NCBI RefSeq assembly: GCF_024055725.1
Contig: NZ_JAMXMX010000024.1
Span: 1 to 64,000, forward strand
DNA: 64,000 nucleotides
Source of the DNA: Actinoallomurus spadix
GTDB taxonomy: Bacteria; Actinomycetota; Actinomycetes; Streptosporangiales; Streptosporangiaceae
Reading direction: 5' to 3'
How positions within the stretch are numbered: the first letter of the stretch is position 1; every line of letters begins with the position of its first letter. The notes beneath the pieces were generated by a model. The model was not told the DNA's origin, did not search any database, and saw only the letters and a program-made list of their open reading frames with translations. The translations under genes and the position numbers were made by a program. Below, one piece after another: positions 1 to 8,444 of the stretch.

Positions 1-440
1 GGGGTGTCTTCCGCGGGGCCGGCCGCCTCTCGGCGTCCCGCTCCCCTGCGGGCAACGGAAACCATACGTGCCTGCGGCAGCATGGTCAAATCCCGCCGCC
101 GACGCGTAAAGATCCGCAGGTCACGCTTTCCTCTACCCCCGTGCTTCGAGGGCCAAACCTCCCGCACCGGAGAAGATTCGCGATCCCCGACGAGCGGCCC
201 CGGCCGATCCGCGAACACCGCACCGGACCGCTCGCAGTACGGGCGTTCGCCGGCACAGGCACCCGCTCCTCAGGGCCTCGGCCGGCTCGAGCGCACGGAG
301 ACCCGGCAGTACGGGAACCGACCGGCCGCCGGGACCCGGCCTCCCCCGCGACGATTCCACGGTGGCCCCCGCCGGCCTCCTTCACGCGTTCTACGATCTT
401 CACTGTCGTAGCAGGACGACCGGATGCCGGGGAAGATGCC
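1..440. other. No supportable gene
   Basis: Long open frames run through this stretch on both strands, but they are low-complexity Arg/Pro/Gly products of high GC. I recognise no domain, no convincing ribosome binding site and no repeat. The first supportable start codon is the GTG at 441. The stretch probably holds the upstream region of the lipoprotein gene. Confidence 0.5.
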
Positions 441-1106
441 GTGATCGACGAGGACGCCTCCCTCGTACGGCCCCGGGTGACGGCCGTCGCCCTCCTGGCC
501 GCCGTCCTCGTGGCCGTCACCGCCGCGGCCGGTTGCCGGTCGGAGCAGCGGACCGCCATCCGGCCACCGGAGTCCGCGTCCCCGGCGACGCCGGCCTGGT
601 CCGCGCCGAGCCCCGTACCTTCCTCTCCCCAGTCGGCGCCCGCGACCCGTACGGCCAGTGCCGCCGCTCCCTCCGCCGGGGTTCCGGACCGGGCCGCCAT
701 CCGGCGGGTGCTGACCCGTACCGTCGAGGCGGCGGACCCGTCGACCCACTTCGCCAGCGTCCGCCCGCCGGTGACCACGTCGGACCGGCACGGCGGCACG
801 CTCACCGCCGTGATCGGCCAGAGGTACCCGACGGCCGACGGCAAGGGGCAGCTCGTCTTCTTCTGGCACGGCACACGGTTCCTCGGCTGGGACACCGGCA
901 CCGAGACCGACGCCGTACGGGGCGTGACCGCCGGGCCCGGCTCGTTCCGAGTCACCTATCTGCACTACGCGGAGCGGGACCCCGAGTGCTGTCCCTCTCT
1001 GCCTCCCGCCACGGTCACGTACACGTGGCAGGACGGTGGCCGCCTGGCCGCCTCCGGGGCGCCCCCGGTGCACGGCGCGGCGGTCCGCGTGAAGCTGCTG
1101 CCGTAG
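441..1106 (+). CDS. LppP/LprE family lipoprotein
   Basis: Predicted 221-residue exported lipoprotein. The N-terminus has a hydrophobic stretch ending in a lipobox-like VTAAAGC (lipid-acceptor Cys32), followed by a Ser/Pro/Ala linker to about residue 95. The C-terminal domain carries the pattern FFWHGTRFLGWDT, a Gly-rich turn, then DPECCPSLPPATVTYTW, which I recognise from the actinobacterial LppP/LprE lipoprotein family (function unknown; mycobacterial members are surface lipoproteins). The GTG start was chosen because GGGGAAG lies about 6 bases upstream and it puts the signal peptide at the N-terminus; the open frame extends upstream to 141 without protein-like content. It stands alone, followed by a hairpin terminator. 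Confidence 0.8.
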   Translation: MIDEDASLVRPRVTAVALLAAVLVAVTAAAGCRSEQRTAIRPPESASPATPAWSAPSPVPSSPQSAPATRTASAAAPSAGVPDRAAIRRVLTRTVEAADPSTHFASVRPPVTTSDRHGGTLTAVIGQRYPTADGKGQLVFFWHGTRFLGWDTGTETDAVRGVTAGPGSFRVTYLHYAERDPECCPSLPPATVTYTWQDGGRLAASGAPPVHGAAVRVKLLP

Positions 1107-1147
1107 CCCGGCCACCGGACGGCACGTACGGGCGTCCGGCGACCGGT

Positions 1148-1178
1148 CCCGCCCACGCGGAGCGTCCGCGCGGGCGGG
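1148..1178 (+). terminator. Hairpin terminator after the lipoprotein gene
   Basis: Two 14-base arms (CCCGCCCACGCGGA and TCCGCGCGGGCGGG) pair with one mismatch around a 3-base loop, 42 bases after the lipoprotein stop. No T-tract follows, as is common in actinomycetes. It may serve both convergent genes. Confidence 0.6.
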
Positions 1179-1295
1179 CGAAGACGTCCCCGCGCCGGCG
1201 CCGCGCCCCCGGCCGCCGTTCCACGTCCACGCAAGGGAGTCCGCGCGCGCCGGGCGGTGTGGGCGGTCGGCCGTTCCACGCCCGCGTGGGCGAAT

Positions 1296-3665
1296 TCAGG
1301 CGAGACGGCGGAGGCGCTCGAGGATGGAGGGCTTGTTCAGGTCACGGTCGAGGGTGAGGGGGGTGACCGCGGAGCCCGCTCGTACCGCTCCGACACGGGT
1401 GCCTTCGGCGGCCTGGTGGGGCGGGTCGCCGGTGACGTGGACGGGCACGGTCAGCCCGCTCCAGCCGACGACCGTGACCGGGGCGGAGGCGCGCAGGGGT
1501 ACGCGCCCGCCCAGGCCGTCGTCGACCAGCGCGACCTGGGAACCGGCCTTGGCGAGCGTGACGGAGGTCAAGGCGTTCTCGGCGCCGACGACGAGCCGCT
1601 GGGCGGCCTCGATCGCGCCCATCGCGCTGGGTGACTGCTGTCCCATCACGGCGCCGATGATCGTCGTCGTGGTCTTCCCGATCCGCTTGCGCGCGGCGAA
1701 GACGAAGTTGCCGCCCGCCGCGTCGGTGTAGCCGGTCTTGCCGCCGATCACGCCGTGCCGGCCGACGAGGATGTCACCGCCGGAGCGCGACGGACGCCCG
1801 TCGTTCGGCTCGTAGGTGTGCATGGCGACGATCTCGGCGAAGGCGGGGAGCTTCATCGCCGCGGTCAGCAGCTTGACCTGGTCGGCCGCGGTGCTGACCG
1901 TCTGGGAGTCGTACCCGCTGGGGTCGGTGTACGTGGTGGAGGTCATGCCCAGGGACCGGGCGGCGGCGTTCATCTTCTCGACGAACGCCTGCTCGTCACC
2001 GGCGTCCCAGCGGGCCAGTTCGTGCGCCAGGTTGTTCGCCGAGACGATGAGGAGCGCCTCCAGCGCCTTGTGCTCGGTGAACTCCTGCCCGGCGACGACC
2101 TCGACGAGCGACTCGCCGCGCTGTTTACGCTCCGGGAGCCGGGCGGCCTCCTCCGCCGAGATCTGGAACGCGGGGCCGTCCTCGCCCGCCCGCAGCGCGT
2201 GGTCGTGGAGGACGACGTACGCGGTCATCACCTTCGCGACGCTGGCGGTCGGGGTCGGCGACTGCCCGCCGGAGGACCCCATCGACCCGAGGCCCTCCGC
2301 GTACAGGGTCGCCTGGCCCTGGTCCGGCCAGGGCAGGTCGAGGGCGGGGCCGCCGAAGGTGTACCGGGTGGCCGAGAGCGTGAGGCGCAGCTTCGGCGCG
2401 GGCACGGGCCGTACGAGCTGACCGGCCATGAGGCCCGCGAGCAGCACGAGGGCGATGACGGCGACGATCAGGCGGCCGCGCCGCCGCTTCCGTACGGGGG
2501 GTTCCGCCGGGGGGAGCTGCGCGGCGGGCTGCGCCGGCGCCTCCGTCAGGGGCGGCCGCATGGGCCCGGACGAGATCGCCGGAGGCGGGGGCGGTGGTGG
2601 CGTCCGCGTCGGCGCCGCCGGGTACGACGTCGTCGCCACCGCGGGCGGCGTGATCATGGGCACGCCGTCGCGCTGCGTCGTCGACGCGAAGTCCGCGGGG
2701 GCGGCCGGGCGGCGTGCGGGCAGCACCTGTTCGACGGTCGCGGGTGCCGTGGAGTACGCGGAGGCGGCCGGGTACCGCGGAGGCACGGGCGCCTCCACGT
2801 CCGGCCCACGGTCGGCGTCCGGCGTACGCGGCGGAGGAACCGGCGCCGGAGCGGGGTGCGGGGAACGCGGCTCGGATGGAGCGGGGCGCGGGGGGCGCGG
2901 CTCGGGTGGAGTGGGCCGGTGCGGCGCGGTCGGCGGGGGCTCCGGGCTCGTCCTCCGGCGCGGGGGATACGACTGCTGGGGCAGGTCCATGACCGTGTGG
3001 TCCTGGTACGGGATGGGCCGCTCCCCGGGCTCCTCGGGCTCCGGGGCCGTCGTGTCCGCGTGGGGCTCGTTGGCTTCGGGGCGCGGGTGTTCGGGCTCGT
3101 CCGCCGGCTGGGGCCGTACGTGCTCGGCGGTGTCCGTCGCGTCCTCATCAGGGACGGCCTCGGCGGCGATTTCGGCGGAGGTGGGCTCGGAGGACGGCAC
3201 CGCGCGGTAGGCGGGGTCGAAGAGTGGCGCCGGGCGACGGGTGGGCTCGAAGAGTGACGCCGGGTGTTCGGTGGGCTCGGGGGGCGGCGGCGGGTGTTCG
3301 GCGTTCTCCTCGTCCTCGTCCTCGGTGTCCGGGTCCGGGGTGTCGTCGTGTTCCGCGGTGGGTCCGGTCGCCGGGGGGGACTGTTCGGGCTCCGGCTCCG
3401 GTTCGGCGGTGTCGTGGGAGGTGGGGGCGGTGGCGTCTCCGGGGTCCGGGGAGTCCTCCTGGCCGAGGTCGGTGGCGCCCTCGGGGTCCGGGGACTCTTC
3501 CTGGCCGGGCTCGGGCCGGGGCCGCGCGCCGGGTTCGGCGTCGTCGGCGGTGGGGGTGCCCGTCTCCTCCTGGGGTTCGGGACCGCCGTCGGGGTCGCCC
3601 GGCGACGGCGGCCCGGAGGTCTCGTGCCCCGCGTCGTCCTGCGATTCCTGCGACGCGTCGTTCAC
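1296..3665 (-). CDS. D-alanyl-D-alanine carboxypeptidase with long acidic N-terminus
   Basis: A 789-residue penicillin-binding-type serine peptidase (family S11) that trims the terminal D-Ala of peptidoglycan stem peptides. Catalytic motifs are visible in order: SVAK (Ser475, Lys478), SANN near residue 535 and KTG at 643. A single membrane segment near residues 398-415 (VAVIALVLLAGLMAGQLV) puts the catalytic half outside. The first roughly 395 residues are very rich in Glu, Asp, Pro and Thr and look disordered; the usual S11 enzyme is about 400 residues in total. The start is GTG at 3663-3665, with GAGGAGGT about 7 bases upstream. The gene stands alone. Length and composition of the N-terminus are the odd points; the enzymatic call is secure. 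Confidence 0.92.
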   Translation of the reverse strand: MNDASQESQDDAGHETSGPPSPGDPDGGPEPQEETGTPTADDAEPGARPRPEPGQEESPDPEGATDLGQEDSPDPGDATAPTSHDTAEPEPEPEQSPPATGPTAEHDDTPDPDTEDEDEENAEHPPPPPEPTEHPASLFEPTRRPAPLFDPAYRAVPSSEPTSAEIAAEAVPDEDATDTAEHVRPQPADEPEHPRPEANEPHADTTAPEPEEPGERPIPYQDHTVMDLPQQSYPPRRRTSPEPPPTAPHRPTPPEPRPPRPAPSEPRSPHPAPAPVPPPRTPDADRGPDVEAPVPPRYPAASAYSTAPATVEQVLPARRPAAPADFASTTQRDGVPMITPPAVATTSYPAAPTRTPPPPPPPAISSGPMRPPLTEAPAQPAAQLPPAEPPVRKRRRGRLIVAVIALVLLAGLMAGQLVRPVPAPKLRLTLSATRYTFGGPALDLPWPDQGQATLYAEGLGSMGSSGGQSPTPTASVAKVMTAYVVLHDHALRAGEDGPAFQISAEEAARLPERKQRGESLVEVVAGQEFTEHKALEALLIVSANNLAHELARWDAGDEQAFVEKMNAAARSLGMTSTTYTDPSGYDSQTVSTAADQVKLLTAAMKLPAFAEIVAMHTYEPNDGRPSRSGGDILVGRHGVIGGKTGYTDAAGGNFVFAARKRIGKTTTTIIGAVMGQQSPSAMGAIEAAQRLVVGAENALTSVTLAKAGSQVALVDDGLGGRVPLRASAPVTVVGWSGLTVPVHVTGDPPHQAAEGTRVGAVRAGSAVTPLTLDRDLNKPSILERLRRLA

Positions 3666-3929
3666 GGCGCGACCTCCTCGACTATGGCACCGGGCGGAGG
3701 GACAGAATCACCGGACAGGTGCGTGGAACGGTCCCGTCGACGCCTCTCGTACAGGTGAAGACGCGGGCACCGGCGACAAAGTTCACGCACTCGCCGGTTC
3801 ACGACGCCGGCACCGGGTTCAATGCCGTTTCGTCGAGGATCGCCGATCGTGGTCTCGGAGGCCGCCGGTCAGGCGATCCACGAGGGTCTGGCCTCGTTAG
3901 GACGAGCGCCACGGTTCACATCACCAATA

Positions 3930-3954
3930 ATGTAGACAAGGTCGTTGTCTACAT
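3930..3954. promoter_or_regulatory. MarR-type operator palindrome
   Basis: Arms ATGTAGACAA and TTGTCTACAT are perfectly complementary around a 5-base spacer (GGTCG). The site ends 20 bases before the TTG start of the MarR-family gene. It is AT-rich within a GC-rich surround, as expected for autoregulation. Confidence 0.7.
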
Positions 3955-3974
3955 GGTTAACGAGGTCGCCCATC

Positions 3975-4457
3975 TTGTCGAACGATCTGCAGGGCTTCGA
4001 GCTGCCGCTGCGGCTGCTGCTGGGGTTTCGCATGCTCATCGACGAACTGCACGAGGAGCTCGCCCGGCAGGGCCATCCGGAGATGCGGCCCATGCACGGG
4101 TTCGTCTTCCAGGCCATCATGCGAGCCGGCGGCCCGTACGGGACCACGGCCGCCGACCTGGGCCGGGCGCTCGGCGTCTCCAAGCAGGCGGCGGGCAAGA
4201 CCATCGACATGCTGGAGGGGCTCGGCTACGTGCGGCCCGGGCACGATCCCGGCGATGCGCGCCGTAAGACCTACACGCTGACCCCGCACGCCTACGACGC
4301 GCTCGAGCGGTCGGAACAGATCTTCGACGGGCTGCGCGACCAGTGGGCCGAGACCATCGGCGAGGACCGGCTGCGGGCCATGGTGGAGGACCTGCGCAAG
4401 GTCACCCCGTCCGACGTGTTCCGCCTCGACACCCCGCAGTGGTTCAACACGCCGTAA
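3975..4457 (+). CDS. MarR family transcriptional regulator
   Basis: A 160-residue winged-helix regulator. An N-terminal helix (ELPLRLLLGFRMLIDELHEEL) is followed by the wHTH: helix TAADLGRALGVSKQAAGKTID, then the wing with RPGHDPGDARRKTYTLT, the classic MarR DxRxK wing signature. The start TTG at 3975 has GAGGT 7 bases upstream; an earlier in-frame TTG at 3945 lies inside the operator palindrome and is less likely. The gene converges on the PPOX gene with a 15-base gap. The palindrome directly upstream indicates autorepression; the ligand is unknown. Confidence 0.85.
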   Translation: MSNDLQGFELPLRLLLGFRMLIDELHEELARQGHPEMRPMHGFVFQAIMRAGGPYGTTAADLGRALGVSKQAAGKTIDMLEGLGYVRPGHDPGDARRKTYTLTPHAYDALERSEQIFDGLRDQWAETIGEDRLRAMVEDLRKVTPSDVFRLDTPQWFNTP

Positions 4458-4472
4458 CGAGCCCGTTGAGGG

Positions 4473-4961
4473 CTATGGCGCGACGGGACCGTCCAGGGCC
4501 GTTCCGTACAGGTGCGACACCCGCAGTCTGATGACCAGACGCCGGTCGCGCACCATCCGCTCGAAGAACTCCGCCTCGTCCGCCGGGTCGGTGATCCCGA
4601 ACAGCGACCGCAGTTCCCGGCCGACGGCGTCACCGGGCCGTGTCGTGACCTCGGAGACCTCCGCCTCACCTTCGGCCACCGCGTAGGACAGGACGGTCTC
4701 GCCCTGCACATGGAACGTCGCGCGCGGGTCCTTGAGGAGGTGGCGCACCTTGATGCGGTCGGCGATCGACGTGAACCGGATGATCCGCTCTTCCGGGTCC
4801 CAGGTGTAGACCATCGAGGCCAGGTGCGGCTGTCCGCCGCGCTTCAGGGTCGCCAGCACGCCGAACCGCTGTGCGCCGAGGAGCCGGGCGGCCTCCTCCT
4901 CGGTGAGTGCGCGCGGGCCGGGCCCCTGGCCGGGGCGGTACTCGGTCGTGTCGTCGCTCAT
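4473..4961 (-). CDS. PPOX-class (split-barrel) flavin/F420-dependent oxidoreductase
   Basis: A 162-residue split-barrel protein of the pyridoxamine 5'-phosphate oxidase superfamily. Visible signatures are QRFGVLATLKRGGQPHLASM near the N-terminus, RIIRFTSIADRIKVRHLLKDPRATFHV in the middle and a C-terminal RRLVIRLRV strand, matching actinobacterial PPOX-class F420-dependent enzymes. Which cofactor it uses cannot be read from sequence. An upstream ATG at 4970 sits only about a base from GGAAGGA, so the second ATG (4961), about 11 bases from it, is preferred. The gene is monocistronic and tail-to-tail with the MarR gene, with an inverted repeat in its own promoter region. Confidence 0.8.
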   Translation of the reverse strand: MSDDTTEYRPGQGPGPRALTEEEAARLLGAQRFGVLATLKRGGQPHLASMVYTWDPEERIIRFTSIADRIKVRHLLKDPRATFHVQGETVLSYAVAEGEAEVSEVTTRPGDAVGRELRSLFGITDPADEAEFFERMVRDRRLVIRLRVSHLYGTALDGPVAP

Positions 4962-5006
4962 CTGGATCATGTCCTTCCGCTGTGACGAAGTAGGAGAGAC
5001 CTTAGC

Positions 5007-5030
5007 AGATAGTCTTGTTATAGACGATCT
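5007..5030. promoter_or_regulatory. Inverted repeat upstream of the PPOX gene
   Basis: AGATAGTCT and AGACGATCT, complementary with one mismatch, flank TGTTAT. The AT-rich patch sits 46 bases upstream of the PPOX start, in the expected promoter position. The core GTCT..AGAC resembles the MarR operator at 3930 only loosely. Confidence 0.45.
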
Positions 5031-5123
5031 GGTTCCGATCCAGTTCGGGCGCGTCCGTGGCCCGGCTCGCCGCCGGGTTCGCCACCGCCGCCGTTCCAGC
5101 CGGCGGCGGCCGACGGCGGCCGG

Positions 5124-5897
5124 TCAGATGATGCCGCCGTTGGCCCGTACGACCTGGCCGTTGACCCAGTGACCTGCCGGGGAGGCGAGGAAGGCGACGA
5201 GTTCGGCGACCTCCGCGGGGGCGGCGATCCGGTTCAGGGGGGTCTGCGCGGCGACGCGGGCGATGGTCTCCTCGTCCTTGCCGTCGAGGAACATGTCCGT
5301 GGCCGTGGCGCCGGGGGCGACCGTGTTCACGGTGATGTTCCGGTCGCCGAGCTCCTGGGCGAGGACCCGGGTGAGGGCCTCGACGGCGCCCTTGCTCGCG
5401 ACGTACCCGCCGTACGCGGGAAAGGCCAGCCCGACCTGGGAGGTGGAGAACAGGATGACCGACCCGCCGGGACGCAGCGTGCGCGCGGCCTGCCGGGCGA
5501 CGACGAAGGCGCCGCGGATGTTCGTGCGGTGCATCGCGTCGAGGACGGCCAGGTCCAGGTCGGCGATCGGGGACAGATCCATCCGCCCGGCGGCGTTGAC
5601 GACGACGTCGACGCCGCCGTACTCGGATTCGGCCTTCTCGAACATCGCGGCGACCTGGTGCTCGTCGGCGACATCGGCCTGGACGGCGACCGCCCGGCCC
5701 CCGGCCGCGGCGACCTCCTTGACGGCGGCCTCGGCCAGGTCGCGGTTGCCCGCGTACCCGACCACGACGGCGAACCCGTCGGCGGCCAGCCGGGCGGCCG
5801 TATCCCGGCCGATGCCCCGCGAGCCACCGGTGACGATGGCCACCCGCGGGCGCCCGGAGGTCTGCTCGGCCTGCGGCAGCGGTGTTGTGAACGACAT
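5124..5897 (-). CDS. SDR family NAD(P)-dependent oxidoreductase
   Basis: A 257-residue short-chain dehydrogenase of the classical type. The Rossmann motif TGGSRGIG spans residues 23-30, the NAAG motif is at 101-104, and the active site uses Ser151/153 with Tyr165 and Lys169 (YVASK). The C-terminus has the usual substrate loop and GQVVRANGG end. The substrate is unknown. It is divergent from an XRE regulator with a perfect palindrome between them, a gene pair I recognise from other actinomycetes, so the regulator probably controls this gene. The ATG lies downstream of GAGGAGTT. Confidence 0.9.
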   Translation of the reverse strand: MSFTTPLPQAEQTSGRPRVAIVTGGSRGIGRDTAARLAADGFAVVVGYAGNRDLAEAAVKEVAAAGGRAVAVQADVADEHQVAAMFEKAESEYGGVDVVVNAAGRMDLSPIADLDLAVLDAMHRTNIRGAFVVARQAARTLRPGGSVILFSTSQVGLAFPAYGGYVASKGAVEALTRVLAQELGDRNITVNTVAPGATATDMFLDGKDEETIARVAAQTPLNRIAAPAEVAELVAFLASPAGHWVNGQVVRANGGII

Positions 5898-5990
5898 GCG
5901 AACTCCTCAGCTGGTGGAACGGGGACTCGCGTCCCGTCTGCTCCCCCAACGATGCGGCGGCGCGCGGCCGCCGGCCAGGGCTGCGTTCAC

Positions 5991-6011
5991 CCAGGGGTTG
6001 ACGACCCCTGG
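5991..6011. promoter_or_regulatory. Operator palindrome between SDR and XRE genes
   Basis: Perfect arms CCAGGGGT and ACCCCTGG around the 5-base spacer TGACG, midway in the divergent promoter region. Most likely the binding site of the adjacent XRE regulator. Confidence 0.65.
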
Positions 6012-6045
6012 TTACGATCGCGGCGCACGGGACAGGATGGGGAGC

Positions 6046-6918
6046 GTGAACCTCCCCGAACTCGCCGCGTTCCTGAAGTCCCGGCGCGCCCGGGTCCGGC
6101 CCTCCGACGTGGGCCTGCCCACCGGCCCCCGGCGCCGCGTGCCCGGTCTGCGCCGCGAGGAGGTCGCGCAGCTCGCCGGCCTGTCGGCGGACTACTACAC
6201 CGAGATCGAACGCGGGAACAGCGCGCAGCCCTCGGCCCAGGCTCTGGCCGCCCTGGCCCGCGCGCTCCGCCTGAACGACGACGAACGCGACCATCTGTTC
6301 CACCTCGCCGACCGCCGCATCCCGGCGGCGCACGGCCCGGCCGCGCAGGCCCAGCCCGCGCTCCTCGGCCTGCTGGACCGGCTCGCCACCACGCCCGCCC
6401 AGGTCATCACCGACCTGCACGTGACCCTCGCCCAGAACGAACCGGCCGTCGCCCTCATCGGCCGCCAACCGACGATGCGGGGTCCGGCGGCGAGCTTCGT
6501 CCACCGCTGGTTCACCGACCCCGACACGCGGGGCATCCATCCGCCCGAGGACCACGCGTACCATTCGCGGACGCTCGTCGCCGACCTGCGGGCCGTCGCC
6601 GCCCGCCGCGGCCGTGACCCCGAGGTGGCGACGATGGTGGCCTCGCTGCGGCGCCGCAGCGAGGAGTTCGCCGGACTGTGGGACACCCACGACGTCGCCG
6701 TGCGCCGTACCGACCACAAGCGGATCGTCCACCCGGCGCTCGGCGTCATCGAGGTCGACTGCCACAGCCTGTTCAGCGAGGACGGCCGCCAGCGCCTGCT
6801 GTGGTTCACCGCCCCGCCCGGCACCGAGGGGGCCGCCAAGCTCGAACTGCTCTCCGTCATCGGCACCCAGGACCTGGCGCCCGCCGAGGTCGAGCGGCCC
6901 GCCCCCGAGCGGGCCTGA
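6046..6918 (+). CDS. XRE family regulator with MmyB-like ligand domain
   Basis: A 290-residue regulator. The N-terminal HTH_3-type domain has the family hallmark LAAFLKSRRARVRP, then DVGLPTGPRRRVPGLRREEVAQLAGLS and YYTEIERG. The C-terminal two thirds match the MmyB-like sensor domain (PAQVITDLHVTLAQNEPAVAL, SFVHRWFTDPDTR, HPALGVIEVDCHSLFSEDGRQRLLWFTA), which has a PAS-like fold in known members. GTG at 6046 was preferred because AGGA lies about 8 bases upstream and homologues begin here; ATG at 6037 is an alternative. It is divergent from the SDR gene and probably represses it. Confidence 0.85.
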   Translation: MNLPELAAFLKSRRARVRPSDVGLPTGPRRRVPGLRREEVAQLAGLSADYYTEIERGNSAQPSAQALAALARALRLNDDERDHLFHLADRRIPAAHGPAAQAQPALLGLLDRLATTPAQVITDLHVTLAQNEPAVALIGRQPTMRGPAASFVHRWFTDPDTRGIHPPEDHAYHSRTLVADLRAVAARRGRDPEVATMVASLRRRSEEFAGLWDTHDVAVRRTDHKRIVHPALGVIEVDCHSLFSEDGRQRLLWFTAPPGTEGAAKLELLSVIGTQDLAPAEVERPAPERA

Positions 6919-6924
6919 CCGCGC

Positions 6925-7629
6925 TCAGCCGACCGGTGGCTGGGTGAACGGCATCATCGGTCCCGGCACGAGCAGCGCCCAGGACTTGACCGACCCGTGG
7001 CCCTCCCACGGCAGGTGGTCGGAGATCCCCCGGAGGGAGTCCCCGCCGTCGCCGTTGACGAGGGTCACCTCCTCGATCGGGCCGTCCGGCATGCGCGCCG
7101 CGAAGGTGTACCACCACAGCGGCCGGTCCGGCAGCGCGTACCCGTCGAACAGCCGCTCGGCGACGACCATCGTCGGCGACCGGTCCGCCACCGCCCGCTG
7201 CGTCACCTCGCCCAGGCCGCCGAAGTTCCGGATCGCGATCGGCCCGTAGTGGATCCGCGCCGGGCGCCGCCCGTCGTTGCGCGTCTCGGTGTGCACGTTC
7301 GCGGCGAGCTCGTGACCGGGCAGCGCGTACGCGGCGAAGACCGGGAAGACATGGTGCAGCCATTCGTACGCCGCGGCGGCCACCGGATGCCGGTCGTCCC
7401 CGCCGACACCGACGGCCTGGTCCCAGGCGAACACGTCACCCCACGCGGGATGGTTCACCCCGATCGGCACCCGTACGATCACGCCGTTCGGTTGCAGGTC
7501 CGGGGTGTCCACCGCGACCCGCAGCCCGGCGTCCGGCAGCTCGACGACGTTGCCGTCGAGCCGGCAGGCCAGGCCGTGCCCCTCACCGAACATCCGGGCC
7601 AGCAGCTCCGCCGCACTCGCCGCGTCCAT
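6925..7629 (-). CDS. Hypothetical protein (DUF6348-like)
   Basis: A 234-residue soluble protein with no catalytic motif that I can name. Recurring features are an acidic N-terminal region, HPAWGDVFAWDQAVG, YEWLHHVFPVFAAY and WWYTFAARMPDGPIEEV. The pattern resembles actinobacterial proteins annotated DUF6348, but I am not sure of that. ATG 7629 is preceded by GGAAGGTGG. It lies tail-to-tail with the XRE gene, with 6 bases between them. A short palindrome sits in its promoter region at 7649. Confidence 0.6.
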   Translation of the reverse strand: MDAASAAELLARMFGEGHGLACRLDGNVVELPDAGLRVAVDTPDLQPNGVIVRVPIGVNHPAWGDVFAWDQAVGVGGDDRHPVAAAAYEWLHHVFPVFAAYALPGHELAANVHTETRNDGRRPARIHYGPIAIRNFGGLGEVTQRAVADRSPTMVVAERLFDGYALPDRPLWWYTFAARMPDGPIEEVTLVNGDGGDSLRGISDHLPWEGHGSVKSWALLVPGPMMPFTQPPVG

Positions 7630-7648
7630 CGCCCACCTTCCGCCGGGA

Positions 7649-7664
7649 ATTCACGAACGTGAAT
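7649..7664. promoter_or_regulatory. Palindrome upstream of the 6925-7629 gene
   Basis: ATTCACG-AA-CGTGAAT, perfect 7-base arms, centred about 27 bases upstream of the start codon. A plausible operator; the binding protein is unknown. Confidence 0.45.
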
Positions 7665-7714
7665 CCGACGAGCGAACCACCCGCCCGGTTTCACGCCTTC
7701 TCCCCCTGAGCCGC

Positions 7715-7748
7715 GGCGACCCGGCGTGCCGCAGAGGGCCGGGTCGCC
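7715..7748 (-). terminator. Hairpin terminator of the reductase gene
   Basis: Perfect 11-base arms GGCGACCCGGC and GCCGGGTCGCC around a 12-base loop, beginning 24 bases past the stop of the minus-strand reductase gene. Confidence 0.7.
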
Positions 7749-7772
7749 AACGGGAGGGTCGTCATGGTCACC

Positions 7773-8378
7773 TCACTCGCCGGGGTCGGTGGGACGGTCG
7801 TAGGTGAGGAACGCGGCGCCGCTGTCGAGCACGGTGTGATCGGTCAGTTTCCAGTTGCGCGGGTCGAACGCGGCCGTATGGGAGAACAGTGGGATTCCGG
7901 TGCCGATGGTCAGCGGGCCCACCTTGAGGATGAGCCGGTCGATCTCGCCGTACAGGGCGCCGGCGAGCTCGCCGCCACCGACCAGCCAGATGTCCTTGCC
8001 GTTCTCGCGTTTGAGCTCCCGCACCGTCTGGACGGGGTCGGCGGCGAGGACTTCGATGGCGGGGTCGGGGCTCTCGGTGAGGGTCCGGGAGAAGACCAGG
8101 TGCCGCAGGTGGGGGTAGGCGTCGGTGATCCCGGCCTTGAGCCCGATCTCGTAGCTTCGGCGGCCTTCCAGGACGGTGTCGAAGTGCGTGCCCTCGGCGG
8201 TGATCGACAGCGCTGCGCGGGCCGGCCCGGGCAGGGTCTCGGGATAGTGGGCCACGAGGTGCTCGAGGTAGTCGGCGGAGATGGGCCAGAAGCCGTCCGG
8301 GCCGGTGGGGTCGGCGCCGTCCGGTCCGGCGATGAAACCGTCGAGGGTGGTGGCGATGTAGTACACGAGCTTGCGCAA
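7773..8378 (-). CDS. Dihydrofolate reductase / RibD C-terminal family protein
   Basis: A 201-residue protein of the DHFR-like RibD_C family: RKLVYYIATTLDGFIAGPDG at the N-terminus, GRRSYEIGL in the middle, and DIWLVGGGELAGALYGEIDRLIL with IGTGIPLF at the C-terminus. These stand-alone proteins bind NADPH in known cases; the physiological substrate is usually unknown. TTG at 8378 is taken as the start because AGGGAAGG lies 7 bases upstream and homologues begin with RK(L/V); the open frame continues upstream to 8402. It is divergent from a TetR regulator, which probably represses it. Confidence 0.85.
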   Translation of the reverse strand: MRKLVYYIATTLDGFIAGPDGADPTGPDGFWPISADYLEHLVAHYPETLPGPARAALSITAEGTHFDTVLEGRRSYEIGLKAGITDAYPHLRHLVFSRTLTESPDPAIEVLAADPVQTVRELKRENGKDIWLVGGGELAGALYGEIDRLILKVGPLTIGTGIPLFSHTAAFDPRNWKLTDHTVLDSGAAFLTYDRPTDPGE

Positions 8379-8404
8379 GGTGAAGCCTTCCCTGGAGTGC
8401 AACG

Positions 8405-8430
8405 CTTCAACTGATGTACTCTGATTGAAG
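8405..8430. promoter_or_regulatory. Inverted repeat in reductase/TetR promoter region
   Basis: CTTCAA and TTGAAG arms separated by 14 bases, immediately upstream of the reductase gene start and next to the palindrome at 8445. Probably part of the divergent promoter or operator. Confidence 0.4.
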
Positions 8431-8444
8431 TGGTTTCACCGTAG

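Noticed and set aside
1755-3257. 500-codon plus-strand ORF opposite the carboxypeptidase
   Set aside because: Arg/Gly-rich shadow of the S11 gene; no domain, and the opposite strand has all catalytic motifs.
5002-6765. 587-codon minus-strand ORF across SDR and XRE genes
   Set aside because: It crosses two well-supported genes in another frame and is Arg/Gly-rich throughout.
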